From positions 5,645 through 69,644 of the forward strand of contig CANCYO010000009.1 in assembly GCA_947382415.1 (NCBI GenBank): 64,000 bases of DNA, in the 5' to 3' direction. The translations under genes were made by a program, and so were the position numbers. Shown in pieces: positions 33,270 to 42,477 of the stretch; the stretch's first letter is position 1, and every line of letters begins with the position of its first letter. This DNA is from an uncultured Lachnospiraceae bacterium (GTDB lineage Bacteria; Bacillota; Clostridia; Lachnospirales; Lachnospiraceae). The notes under the pieces were generated by a model that searched no databases, had not been told where the DNA came from, and saw only the letters and a program-made list of their open reading frames with translations.

Positions 33270-34622
33270 ATGGGATTGATCAGAGCCGCAAAGGATGCCG
33301 TGAGCAGTATGCTGGCAGATCAGTGGAGAGAGTACTTTTATTGTGATTCGCTCTCCGATGATGTATTGATGGTAAAGGGACAGAAGCGCACGAACGGCAA
33401 TAATAAAGGTGTGGACAATATTATCTCCAACGGTTCCATCATTGCTGTGAATGAGGGGCAGTGTATGGTCATCGTGGATCAGGGCGGCATTGTGGAGTTC
33501 AGTGCGGATCCCGGTGAGTTTGTCTTTGACACTTCCTCGGAGCCCAGCATTTTCTCCGGCAGCCTGGGTGCCAGCGTGACGGAAACCTTCAGGACGCTGG
33601 TGCGGCGTTTTACCGCCGGCGGAGATACCATGAAGGATCAGCGGGTCTATTTCTTTAACATAAAAGAGATCAAGGGGAATCTCTATGGCACGGCGACGCC
33701 CATTCCCTTTCGGGTGGTGGACAATAAGATCGGCCTGGATATCGACACGGTGCTTCGCTGCAACGGCGAATATACTTATAAACTGGTGGATCCCCTGTTG
33801 TTTTACAAGAACGTGGCCGGCAACAAGAAGGACAGTTTTCCCCGCTCTGAACTCACGGGCATTATGAAGTCTGAGATGCTCACTGCGCTTCAGCCGGCGT
33901 TAGCCAAAGTGAGCGCTATCGGTGTGCGTCCCAGCGAGATCCCCGGACATATTACCGAACTGGTTGATTTCCTGAATGAGGAGTTGTCCGACAAGTGGAC
34001 GCAGCTTCGGGGCATTCAGGTGGTGAGCATGACCATGAATCCGCCCTCTATCCCCGAGGAAGACCGGAAGATGATCAATGAGATGCAGAGGACGGCGGTT
34101 TTGACCAATCCAGGCATGGCGGCTGCGACGCTGACTGCAGCCCAGGCTGATGCGATGAGAGCCGCGGCTTCCAATGAATCTGCCGGTCCCATGATGGCCT
34201 TTGCCGGAATGAATATGGCGAATATGGCAGGCGGCATGGATGCCAACGCGCTGTATCAGATGAACGCGCAGAATCAGCAGATGAATGCGCAGAACCGGCA
34301 GACCAATCAGCAAAACCGGATGAATGGACAGAATAAGATGCAGCCTCCCGTGCTGGGGTGGGTATGCGGCTGCGGCAAGACAGACAACCGCGGAAAGTTC
34401 TGTGCGGAGTGCGGACAGCCCAAACCGGCTTCGGCAGGATGGACCTGTAGCTGCGGCGCGGTAAATCAGGGCAAATTCTGTTCCGAGTGCGGAGCAAAGA
34501 AGCCCGAAGGCGCCCCTATGTATAAATGCGATAAATGCGGGTGGGAGCCGGAGGACCCGGCAAATCCCCCCAAGTTCTGCCCTGAGTGCGGCGATATCTT
34601 TGACGAGAACGATAGAAGATAG
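33270..34622 (+). CDS. SPFH-domain protein with C-terminal zinc ribbons (YdjI-like)
   Basis: 450 residues. The N-terminal two thirds (about 20-290) is an SPFH/band-7-like domain without a membrane anchor, as in B. subtilis YdjI, which is recruited to the membrane with a PspA homologue. A Met/Asn/Gln-rich linker (about 295-355) leads to three Cys-rich ribbons (about 362-385, 390-415, 420-445) with CxC or CxxC pairs such as CGCGKTDNRGKFCAECG. Ribbon targets are unknown. First gene of the long operon; ATG 33270 follows GGAGG. Confidence 0.82.
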   Translation: MGLIRAAKDAVSSMLADQWREYFYCDSLSDDVLMVKGQKRTNGNNKGVDNIISNGSIIAVNEGQCMVIVDQGGIVEFSADPGEFVFDTSSEPSIFSGSLGASVTETFRTLVRRFTAGGDTMKDQRVYFFNIKEIKGNLYGTATPIPFRVVDNKIGLDIDTVLRCNGEYTYKLVDPLLFYKNVAGNKKDSFPRSELTGIMKSEMLTALQPALAKVSAIGVRPSEIPGHITELVDFLNEELSDKWTQLRGIQVVSMTMNPPSIPEEDRKMINEMQRTAVLTNPGMAAATLTAAQADAMRAAASNESAGPMMAFAGMNMANMAGGMDANALYQMNAQNQQMNAQNRQTNQQNRMNGQNKMQPPVLGWVCGCGKTDNRGKFCAECGQPKPASAGWTCSCGAVNQGKFCSECGAKKPEGAPMYKCDKCGWEPEDPANPPKFCPECGDIFDENDRR

Positions 34623-34674
34623 AGACGGCTGTCCGAATGTGAAAAAGTCTGGCAGGAAGGAATGAGAGACACAG

Positions 34675-35448
34675 GTGAATGCGGATGTAATCGGACTTAT
34701 TGTTGCTTTGAGTCTTGTTCTGGCGCTGGTTCTGACAGTGGGAATCGGTATATATCTGATCTACAGAAAAGTACATAATACCGTTACTTCTTATTCCCGG
34801 CTGTTGTTCGGGACAGAGAATCCGGCGGAGGGGCTCAGGAAGATTGAGATGGAGAACGCCGGAACGCCCAAATCAATAGCTTCCGCCACCAGCCTTTATC
34901 TGCCGCAGATCATGCGGGATTTTCCGGAATTTCATTATGATGAGATGAAGACAAGGGCGGAAAATGTGCTGACTTCGTATCTGCGCAGCATCGATGCTGT
35001 CAATGCCTCATTGCTCACGGAAGGGACGGAGGAGCTCAGGGAAAGTCTCGGCATGAGGATCCAGATGCTCAGAAACAGAGAGTGTGCAGAGCATTTTCAG
35101 CGAATCCATATACACAGGACGGAGATCAGCCAATATAGGAGAGAAAAGGGACGCTGCAGCGTGGTGATGCAGTCTTCCGTGGAATATATTCATTATGTCG
35201 GGCAGGGCACAAAAGTGGTGTCAGGCCGGAAGGATCTGAAGGAACAGGCCAGGTATAATGTGGAGCTGGTATATATTCAGGACAGGGATACGGTGGAGAA
35301 CCTGGGAGATTCCGGTCTGGGCTTAAACTGTCCCAACTGCGGTGCGCCGTTGCCGGGCCTTGGGGCGAAGACCTGTATCTATTGTGACACGCCGGTGGTG
35401 GAGTTCAATATCCGTGTCTGGCAGTTTTGCGCAGTGAAGGAAGTATAA
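34675..35448 (+). CDS. Membrane protein with Tim44-like domain and C-terminal zinc ribbon
   Basis: 257 residues: one N-terminal membrane helix (about 6-30), a middle domain starting FPEFHYDEMKTRAENVLTSY that resembles Tim44-like domains, and a zinc ribbon with CPNCG and CIYC (about 218-242). Similar proteins are encoded next to SPFH/YdjI genes in Firmicutes, where they act in membrane stress. Start is GTG 34675, with GGAATGAGAG upstream. It lies 52 bp after the SPFH gene and 12 bp before the c-di-GMP gene. Confidence 0.7.
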   Translation: MNADVIGLIVALSLVLALVLTVGIGIYLIYRKVHNTVTSYSRLLFGTENPAEGLRKIEMENAGTPKSIASATSLYLPQIMRDFPEFHYDEMKTRAENVLTSYLRSIDAVNASLLTEGTEELRESLGMRIQMLRNRECAEHFQRIHIHRTEISQYRREKGRCSVVMQSSVEYIHYVGQGTKVVSGRKDLKEQARYNVELVYIQDRDTVENLGDSGLGLNCPNCGAPLPGLGAKTCIYCDTPVVEFNIRVWQFCAVKEV

Positions 35449-35460
35449 CAGAGGTGTAGC

Positions 35461-38259
35461 ATGTTTGAAGACAACAGGGAAATGACGAAGGGGCAGAACG
35501 AAGGCGAAGGGGTTCAGAACAGTCTGGATCTGGACAATCTGCTGGCTAACGCGGAGATCGGGGCTCTCTATCTGGACAGCGGGCTGCGGGTGCGCCGGGT
35601 GACGAACTTAATGTGTGAGCACACACAGATTACCATGCAGGATGTGGGGAAGAAATTTGACGAGATATCCTTTTTGACGGAATATGACGACTGGAGAGAG
35701 GATGTGGAGCGCTGTGTATCTCAGAACATGGAGTTGGAGCGGGAGATCGTGCATGAGGGCGTGGTCATCCTGTTTCGTATCTGTCCTTACCGCAATGCGG
35801 CGGGTCAGGCTGATGGGGCGATCGTCGTTCTCTTCGACATCACCAGCCGGAGAAAGCGGGAGGAGGAGCTTAGGGAGCGATCGTACAAGGATTCCATGAC
35901 AGGGCTGCTCAATCACACTGCCGTACAGAAGCGGGTGGAGGAGCGGCTGTCAAAGCTTCAGGCGGGACAGAGCGCATATCTGATCATCTGTGATATAGAT
36001 AATTTTAAACAGATCAACGATGTCAACGGGCATTTTTTCGGAGATGCGGTGATCCGTTCCTTTGCAGAGGAACTGGAGCGTCAGTTTCCAAATGCGGTGA
36101 AGGGACGCTTCGGCGGCGATGAGTTTCTGGCCTATGTGGAGGATGTGGACAGAGAGGAGCTGGAACAAAGGCTGCAGGCTGTGAATCACTTTATGTCAAA
36201 CCGTTTTGGCGACGATAAGATGAGACAGACGATCTCCTGCAGTATTGGCGCGGCTCTGACGGGGCCGGAGCGAAACGACTATAATGTGGTGTTTCAGTGG
36301 GCGGATTGCGCGCTTTATAAAGTGAAAAACGGGTATAAAGGGCATTTTAAAATTCTGGAGGTGCCCTTAGACTGCAGCCTTCCAAAGTCCGGATATTTAC
36401 CCCGGGATGTCGAGGAGGATTTTGTGGATGAGGAGACCACGCTGATCCGCACAGAGGAAGAGCTTGTATTGTTCTGTATGGAGCTTCTGGAAAATGTGCC
36501 GGATATCACGGCGGCTCTCAAGATGATCAGTGAGCGGACCTGCAGCTTTTACGATCTGGATGATATGGTATGCGTGGAACATACGGACGGCACAAACCGC
36601 ATTCTCTATCAGTGGAGTCAGGTGGAGAAAACTGAGTTTGCACAGAGAATGTATGAGGAAGGGGTCTATGAGTGGAACCATCTGAGCCGTCTGACAGATC
36701 CGGACGGCTGTATTGCCTATCGGGCAAAGAGGATGAAGGGTGTGGAGATGGAGCAGGCGAAGTCCGCCTTTGTGGTGCTCTCCACTTCCGTGCGTGATTA
36801 CAGCGGCAGTATTGTGTTTTCCGACAGACGAAAAGAGCGGGACTGGGTGCGTATGAAGAGCACTCTGGTGCGGATTGCCAATCAGATCTTTTACAGACGG
36901 CGTATGCTGCAGCGGGAGGCCGAGAGGCGGCGCACCATGGATCTGCAGTTGAACTATGACAGGCTGACGGGGCTTCCGGTGTATCATCGCTTTATCTCCA
37001 GCGCCAACGATTATCTGGAACACTATGGAAACGGAGAGCTCTGCTGCATTTCCACGGATTTTTCCGGTTTTCAGTATTATAATGAGATATACGGTTATGA
37101 GATGGGGGACGAGATTCTGAAGCGTTTTGCTGACGCTTTGACGGCGCGGTATGGAGATTGTGGCCTTTTCAGCCGGGTGAGTTCCGATCATTTCATAGGG
37201 CTAGTGAGAGGGATGACGTTGGAGGAAGTCCGGGCGGGCTATCGGGAGTTTACCGTATCTTTTGCGGAGCTGTGCAACAGGGAATATCCGCTGACCAATC
37301 TGGTGCTGGCCTCCGGCATTTATGCGGTGGAAAAGGAAGAATTTAGTGTGAGCGCAATGGTGGATAACGCCAATGCAGCGCGAAAAAAGTGTAAAGAGCA
37401 GAAGGTGGAGACCATGGTGAAGGTCTACACGGAGAGTCTCAGGCAGGAGCAGGAACGGGTAAAAAATATTAATTCCAATATATTGAAGGGCCTGAAGAAC
37501 GGAGAGTTCTATGCGTATCTGCAGCCCAAGGTAAGCCTGAAGACCGGTAAGATAGAAGGGGCAGAGGCATTGGTGCGCTGGCTAAGACCCGACGGCAGCA
37601 GGGTGATGCCGGAGGAGTTTATCGGTATTGCGGAGAAGAACGGTTATATCACCAAGATCGATTTTGCGGTGCTGGATCAGGTGCTGGAGTATCTGGAGGA
37701 GGCCATAGCCGCAGGGGAGGCGGTAGTGCCGGTCTCCGTGAATTTCTCCAGAAGGAACAACGAGTTTGAGAATTTTGTGCCCAGCATTCTGAGACGCCTG
37801 GAGGAGCATCACATTCCGGGGAGCCTGCTGGAGGCGGAAGTGACGGAATCTGTGTTTATGGCGGATCTGAGCACGGTGGACAACAATATGAACCGCCTTC
37901 GCGGAGAGGGCGTTGAGGTTTCTGTGGATGATTTTGGAAGCGGCTATTCCTCGCTGAATATGCTGGCAAAGATTTCGGCAGATACCATTAAGCTGGACAG
38001 ACTGTTTTTGAATAATGCCAAGCGGGACGAGCGGGGCCTGACGGTGATACAGTATCTCACCAAGATGTTAAAGCGTCTTGGCTTTACGGTACTGGCCGAG
38101 GGTGTGGAGACTGAGGAGCAGTTGGACTGGATGAAAATGGCGGACTGCGATCTGGTGCAGGGTTTTTATTATGCGAAGCCCATGAGCATCGGGGACTTCA
38201 GAACCTTTTTGGCAGAGTTTAATTCCGGGGTACGGCATGTGGAGAAGGAGTTAGTATGA
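35461..38259 (+). CDS. c-di-GMP protein: PAS-like, active GGDEF, GAF-like, degenerate GGDEF, EAL
   Basis: 932 residues, cytoplasmic. Order: PAS-like domain (about 20-135), first GGDEF domain (about 138-295) with intact GGDEF at 218-222, GAF-like region (about 310-475), second GGDEF domain (about 490-650) with SSDHF at 574-578 in place of the motif, and EAL domain (about 665-925) with EALVR (702-706), NFS, DDFGSGYS (823-830), KLDR, AEGVE and QGFYY. The first cyclase site and the phosphodiesterase site both look intact, so it may be bifunctional. No RxxD inhibitory site is visible five residues before the first GGDEF. The stop overlaps the pcrA start (ATGA). Confidence 0.9.
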   Translation: MFEDNREMTKGQNEGEGVQNSLDLDNLLANAEIGALYLDSGLRVRRVTNLMCEHTQITMQDVGKKFDEISFLTEYDDWREDVERCVSQNMELEREIVHEGVVILFRICPYRNAAGQADGAIVVLFDITSRRKREEELRERSYKDSMTGLLNHTAVQKRVEERLSKLQAGQSAYLIICDIDNFKQINDVNGHFFGDAVIRSFAEELERQFPNAVKGRFGGDEFLAYVEDVDREELEQRLQAVNHFMSNRFGDDKMRQTISCSIGAALTGPERNDYNVVFQWADCALYKVKNGYKGHFKILEVPLDCSLPKSGYLPRDVEEDFVDEETTLIRTEEELVLFCMELLENVPDITAALKMISERTCSFYDLDDMVCVEHTDGTNRILYQWSQVEKTEFAQRMYEEGVYEWNHLSRLTDPDGCIAYRAKRMKGVEMEQAKSAFVVLSTSVRDYSGSIVFSDRRKERDWVRMKSTLVRIANQIFYRRRMLQREAERRRTMDLQLNYDRLTGLPVYHRFISSANDYLEHYGNGELCCISTDFSGFQYYNEIYGYEMGDEILKRFADALTARYGDCGLFSRVSSDHFIGLVRGMTLEEVRAGYREFTVSFAELCNREYPLTNLVLASGIYAVEKEEFSVSAMVDNANAARKKCKEQKVETMVKVYTESLRQEQERVKNINSNILKGLKNGEFYAYLQPKVSLKTGKIEGAEALVRWLRPDGSRVMPEEFIGIAEKNGYITKIDFAVLDQVLEYLEEAIAAGEAVVPVSVNFSRRNNEFENFVPSILRRLEEHHIPGSLLEAEVTESVFMADLSTVDNNMNRLRGEGVEVSVDDFGSGYSSLNMLAKISADTIKLDRLFLNNAKRDERGLTVIQYLTKMLKRLGFTVLAEGVETEEQLDWMKMADCDLVQGFYYAKPMSIGDFRTFLAEFNSGVRHVEKELV

Positions 38260-40616
38260 GCATATACGATACTTTGAATACGGAGCAGAAGGAGGCCGTC
38301 TATCACACAGAGGGGCCGCTTTTGATGCTGGCGGGAGCAGGGAGCGGCAAGACCAGAGCGCTGACGCACAGAATTGCCTATCTCATCGACGAGATGGGGG
38401 TTAAGCCGTGGAATATACTGGCCATCACGTTTACCAATAAGGCTGCCAGAGAGATGCGGGAGAGAGTGGATCATCTCGTGGGATTCGGTGCGGATCAGAT
38501 CTGGGTCAGCACCTTTCACTCCACCTGTGTGCGGATCCTGCGCAGGTATATAGACCGGATCGGTTATGGCAATTCTTTCACCATTTATGATACCGACGAT
38601 CAGAAGACGGTGATGAAGGATGTGTGCAAGCGCCTGAACATCGACACGAAAGCTTACAAGGAGCGGAGTCTTTTGAGCGCCATCTCTTCGGCGAAGGATA
38701 ATCTGGTGGACGTGCGGGAGTATGAGCTCTCCGCGGTGGGAGACTATCATAAGCAGGTGGTGGCCAAAGCTTACAGAGAGTATCAGGATACGCTCAAAAA
38801 AAGCAATGCATTGGATTTTGACGATATAATCGTAAAGACGGTGGAGCTTTTTAAGGCCTGTCCCGAGGTGCTGGAATCCTATCAGGAGCGGTTCCGCTAT
38901 ATCATGGTGGATGAGTATCAGGATACCAATCTGGCGCAGTTTGCGCTGATCCAACTGCTTGCGGACCGGTATCGCGATCTGTGTGTGGTGGGGGACGACG
39001 ATCAGTCCATCTATAAATTCCGGGGGGCTAATATCCGAAATATTCTGGATTTTGAGCTGCACTATCCCGAGGCCCGGGTCATCAAGCTGGAGCAGAATTA
39101 CCGTTCCACACAGAATATTCTGGATGCGGCCAACGCGGTGATCAAAAATAATGTGGGGCGCAAGGATAAGGCCCTGTGGACTGATAAAGGGGCAGGCAGC
39201 AGGATTCATTTGAGGCAGTTTGACAATGCCTATGAAGAGGCGGAGTATATCGCCGACGATATCCGGCACAGAGTGCGGGAGGGGAGCGTGGATTACCGTG
39301 ACTGCGCCGTGCTTTACCGGACAAACGCCCAGTCCCGTCTGCTGGAGGAGCGTATGGTGGTGGAGGGGATTCCCTACACGGTAGTGGGCGGCGTGAATTT
39401 CTATGCCAGAGCGGAGATCAAGGATATTCTGGCTTATTTGAAAACCATTGACAACGGACAGGATGAGGTGGCGTTGCGCCGTATCATCAATGTACCCAAG
39501 AGGAGCATTGGCGCAGCAACCGTGGAGAAGCTTGCGGATTATGCCCAGATGCGGGACTTGAGTCTCTATGACGCCATGTGTATGGCGGACGATATTCAGG
39601 GTCTGGGCAAGGCGGCTGCCAAAGTCAGAGGATTTGTCAATTTGATTCAGGTTCTGCGCAGCGGTCAGGAGACCTATGGTATCGCGGGGCTGATACAGGC
39701 GGTGATTGAGCACACGGATTATGCAGAGTACCTGAGGAATCAGGATGAGGAGTCCGCGGAGGACAGGCTGTCCAATCTGGACGAGCTGATCACCAAGGCG
39801 GTGAGCTATGAGGAGACTCACGAAGAGGTTTCTCTGTCGGAATTTCTGGAAGAGATCGCGCTGGTGGCGGACATCGACAATGTGGAGGACGGGGATAACC
39901 GGGTGTTTCTGATGACGCTCCATTCCGCAAAGGGACTGGAGTTTTCAGCGGTGTATCTGGCCGGGATGGAGGACGGACTTTTTCCGAGCTATATGACCAT
40001 TAAGGCGGATTCTCCCGAGGAAATGGAGGAGGAGCGCAGGCTTGCCTATGTGGGGATCACCAGGGCGAAAGAGGAGCTGACATTGAGTTATGCCCGGATG
40101 CGCATGGTGCGGGGAGAGACCCAGTATAATCCGGTAAGCCGTTTTGTGCGGGAGATTCCATCGGCGCTGATGGACAATACCGTTCCCGGCTCCAGGCGGG
40201 CCTCGGAGGTTTATGAGAAGCTTGGACTGGGAGAACTGACGGGGAATGGAGCGGCGGGAAGCGGATTGGCTGGAACCGGCCTGGCCGGAACCGGCGGCGC
40301 GGGTTTTTCGGATGGCAGCGGCGCAAGGCAGCGCGCCATCGTGCGTCCCCGCATTACTCCCAAGCGGGACAAGCCTTATATCGCGCAGGGAATCGGTAAT
40401 CTGAACCGGATCGCGGGCATTCAGAAGGGACTGCAGGACAATGCCCCCGAAGAGCCGGACTATGACGCGGGGGACAGAGTGCGCCATGTGAAATACGGCG
40501 AAGGAACCGTCAAAAATATCGTGAAGGAGCCCAGAGATTACAAGGTTACGGTGGAGTTTGATTCGGCCGGGCAGAAAATCATGTACGCGTCTTTCGCAAA
40601 ATTAAAAAGGTTGTAG
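38256..40616 (+). CDS. pcrA: ATP-dependent DNA helicase PcrA (UvrD/Rep family)
   Basis: 3'-5' SF1A helicase for repair, rolling-circle replication and removal of transcription or RecA blocks. 786 residues: Walker A AGAGSGKT (26-33), ITFTNKAAREMRERV, DEYQDTN (219-225) as Walker B, GDDDQSIYKFRGA, EQNYRS, LMTLHSAKGLEF and the motif VI region RLAYVGITRAKEEL. A Gly/Ala/Thr-rich linker (about 660-690) precedes a C-terminal Tudor-like domain (VRHVKYGEGTVKNI) that contacts RNA polymerase in B. subtilis PcrA. Its start overlaps the preceding c-di-GMP gene by four bases, an unusual coupling. Confidence 0.96.
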   Translation: MSIYDTLNTEQKEAVYHTEGPLLMLAGAGSGKTRALTHRIAYLIDEMGVKPWNILAITFTNKAAREMRERVDHLVGFGADQIWVSTFHSTCVRILRRYIDRIGYGNSFTIYDTDDQKTVMKDVCKRLNIDTKAYKERSLLSAISSAKDNLVDVREYELSAVGDYHKQVVAKAYREYQDTLKKSNALDFDDIIVKTVELFKACPEVLESYQERFRYIMVDEYQDTNLAQFALIQLLADRYRDLCVVGDDDQSIYKFRGANIRNILDFELHYPEARVIKLEQNYRSTQNILDAANAVIKNNVGRKDKALWTDKGAGSRIHLRQFDNAYEEAEYIADDIRHRVREGSVDYRDCAVLYRTNAQSRLLEERMVVEGIPYTVVGGVNFYARAEIKDILAYLKTIDNGQDEVALRRIINVPKRSIGAATVEKLADYAQMRDLSLYDAMCMADDIQGLGKAAAKVRGFVNLIQVLRSGQETYGIAGLIQAVIEHTDYAEYLRNQDEESAEDRLSNLDELITKAVSYEETHEEVSLSEFLEEIALVADIDNVEDGDNRVFLMTLHSAKGLEFSAVYLAGMEDGLFPSYMTIKADSPEEMEEERRLAYVGITRAKEELTLSYARMRMVRGETQYNPVSRFVREIPSALMDNTVPGSRRASEVYEKLGLGELTGNGAAGSGLAGTGLAGTGGAGFSDGSGARQRAIVRPRITPKRDKPYIAQGIGNLNRIAGIQKGLQDNAPEEPDYDAGDRVRHVKYGEGTVKNIVKEPRDYKVTVEFDSAGQKIMYASFAKLKRL

Positions 40617-40679
40617 TAATTTTAACGGGAATGTGATATGCTATAGAAAGACCACCTAAGGAGAAAGGAAGGTATCGAC

Positions 40680-40949
40680 ATGGATAAGTTGGAAAAGGCG
40701 CTGGAGATGGCAAATGAGTTTAAGCTCAACGAACTGCTTGGCAGAAAGAAGGAAGAGGAGGAGAAGAAGCAGAGATGTGATGCGATTCTCTGGGTTCTGG
40801 CCATCATTGGCGCTCTGGCTGCCGCGGCCGCAGTAGGCTATGCCGTATATCGTTATTTCCATCCTGATTATCTGGAGGATTTTGACGATGATTTCGAGGA
40901 TGATTTTGAGGATGAAGAGGACTTCTTCGAGGACGAGGGAGTGAATTAA
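40680..40949 (+). CDS. Small single-pass membrane protein with acidic tail
   Basis: 89 residues, no named family. An amphipathic, charged N-terminus (1-32, KKEEEEKKQR) is followed by one membrane helix (about 36-60) and a strongly acidic tail of Asp/Glu/Phe repeats (DDDFEDDFEDEEDFFEDE). ATG 40680 follows AAGGAGAAAGGAAGG. It lies 63 bp after pcrA and 4 bp before rlmD. The acidic tail could bind cations or a basic partner; this is only inference. Confidence 0.75.
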   Translation: MDKLEKALEMANEFKLNELLGRKKEEEEKKQRCDAILWVLAIIGALAAAAAVGYAVYRYFHPDYLEDFDDDFEDDFEDEEDFFEDEGVN

Positions 40950-40953
40950 CTCT

Positions 40954-42477
40954 ATGAAAAAAGGACAGGTATATGAGGGTATTGTGGAGCGTGTGGACTT
41001 TCCCGGCAAGGGAATCGTGCGTGTGGGAGAGGAGACCGCTGTTGTAAAGATGTGCCTGCCCGGTCAGAGAATTCGTTTTTCTGTCAATAAAGTACGCAGA
41101 GGGAAGGCGGAAGGACGGCTTCTGGAGGTGTTGGAGACATCGCCTTTGGAGACCGGACATCCGTGTTCCCATTTTGGCTTGTGCGGCGGATGTACTTATC
41201 TGTCGCTCTCCTATGAAGAGCAGTTAAAACTGAAGGAGGCGCAGGTCAAACGGCTTTTGGACGGGGTTCTCACGGGCAGACAGGATGCTTGGCAGTATGA
41301 GGGTATCAAGGGCAGTCCTGCCGTCTATGAGTACCGCAATAAGATGGAGTTTTCCTTTGGGGATTCTTATAAAGGAGGCCCGCTGGCGCTTGGCATGCAC
41401 AAGCGGGGCAGCTTTTACGATCTGGTGACGGTGGAGGACTGCCGCATTGTGGATGGGGATTATCGTCTGATCCTGAAGACTGTGCGGGACTATTTTGCCC
41501 ACAGGCAGGTGCGTTTTTTTCATAGGCTGAGCCATGAGGGATATCTGAGACATCTGCTGGTGCGGAAAGCTTCGCGCACGGGGGAGATTCTGGTGGCGCT
41601 GGTGACCAGTTCGCAGACGCCCTGGGCCGGGGACTGTATTGGCGGAGAATTCGCGGCTCATGCCGACAGGGGGGCGGATGAGAGCGGATTGACGGAGGCG
41701 CAGAATCGGCCGGAGGAGTGCGGACTGACGGAGGAAACTTTGATAGACGGCTTTCAGGAGACGCTGCTTTCGCTGGAGCGGGAAGGACGGCTTCAGGGAA
41801 GGTTTGCGGGTATCTTACATATTGTGAATGACGCCGTGGCCGATGTGGTGCAAAGCGACCGCATGGATATTCTATATGGACAGGATTATTTTTATGAGGA
41901 GCTTCTGGGGCTTCGGTTTAAGATATCGGTTTTTTCATTTTTTCAGACAAATTCCCACAGTGCGGAGGTACTCTATGAGACTGCCCGCAGCTATGTGGGA
42001 GACTTGGGGGGAGAGGACAGGACTGTTTTTGATCTCTACAGCGGAACGGGCACCATCGCGCAGCTTATGGCCCCTGTTGCAGGCAGAGTCATCGGCGTGG
42101 AGATCGTTGAGGAGGCCGTTGAGGCCGCAAGGAGGAGCGCGGCGGAAAACGGATTGGATAACTGTGAATTTATCGCAGGGGATGTGCTGAAGGTATTGGA
42201 CGAGGTGGAGGACAAGCCGGATGTGATCATTCTGGATCCGCCCCGGGACGGCATCCATCCCAAGGCATTGCCCAAGATTATTGCGTATGGTGTGGAACGC
42301 ATCGTGTATATTTCCTGTAAGCCCACCAGTCTGGTGAGGGATCTGGAGGTGTTTCTGGGAAATGGTTATACGGTGGAGCGCGCCGTGGCGGTGGACCAGT
42401 TTCCCTGGACGAGCGGGGTGGAGACGGTGTGCCTCCTGATTCAATCCCCAACCCTGTCAAGATCTGAGCATATATAG
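40954..42477 (+). CDS. rlmD: 23S rRNA (uracil-5-)-methyltransferase, RlmD/TrmA type
   Basis: 507 residues: TRAM domain (1-60), Fe-S cysteines 71, 77 and 80 (CSHFGLCGGC) with a fourth Cys in VEDCRI near 168, and a SAM methyltransferase domain with FFQTNS, DLYSGTGTIAQ, DPPRDGIHP and the catalytic Cys455 in YISCKPTS. The family makes m5U in 23S rRNA or tRNA. A stretch of about 50 residues near 225-285, rich in Glu and Gly, is an insertion. After ETVCLL the last residues are IQSPTLSRSEHI, and this tail overlaps the 3' end of the opposite gene by 37 bp, so the original C-terminus may have been replaced. Confidence 0.92.
   Translation: MKKGQVYEGIVERVDFPGKGIVRVGEETAVVKMCLPGQRIRFSVNKVRRGKAEGRLLEVLETSPLETGHPCSHFGLCGGCTYLSLSYEEQLKLKEAQVKRLLDGVLTGRQDAWQYEGIKGSPAVYEYRNKMEFSFGDSYKGGPLALGMHKRGSFYDLVTVEDCRIVDGDYRLILKTVRDYFAHRQVRFFHRLSHEGYLRHLLVRKASRTGEILVALVTSSQTPWAGDCIGGEFAAHADRGADESGLTEAQNRPEECGLTEETLIDGFQETLLSLEREGRLQGRFAGILHIVNDAVADVVQSDRMDILYGQDYFYEELLGLRFKISVFSFFQTNSHSAEVLYETARSYVGDLGGEDRTVFDLYSGTGTIAQLMAPVAGRVIGVEIVEEAVEAARRSAAENGLDNCEFIAGDVLKVLDEVEDKPDVIILDPPRDGIHPKALPKIIAYGVERIVYISCKPTSLVRDLEVFLGNGYTVERAVAVDQFPWTSGVETVCLLIQSPTLSRSEHI

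Noticed and set aside
33270..34622. Virion core protein label sometimes given to this family
   Set aside because: No phage genes are nearby; the SPFH fold and zinc ribbons support a cellular YdjI-like protein.
38169..39923. Open frame of 584 codons on the minus strand opposite pcrA
   Set aside because: It is a mirror of the GC-rich pcrA coding sequence with His/Leu/Gln-rich translation and no domain pattern or ribosome site.
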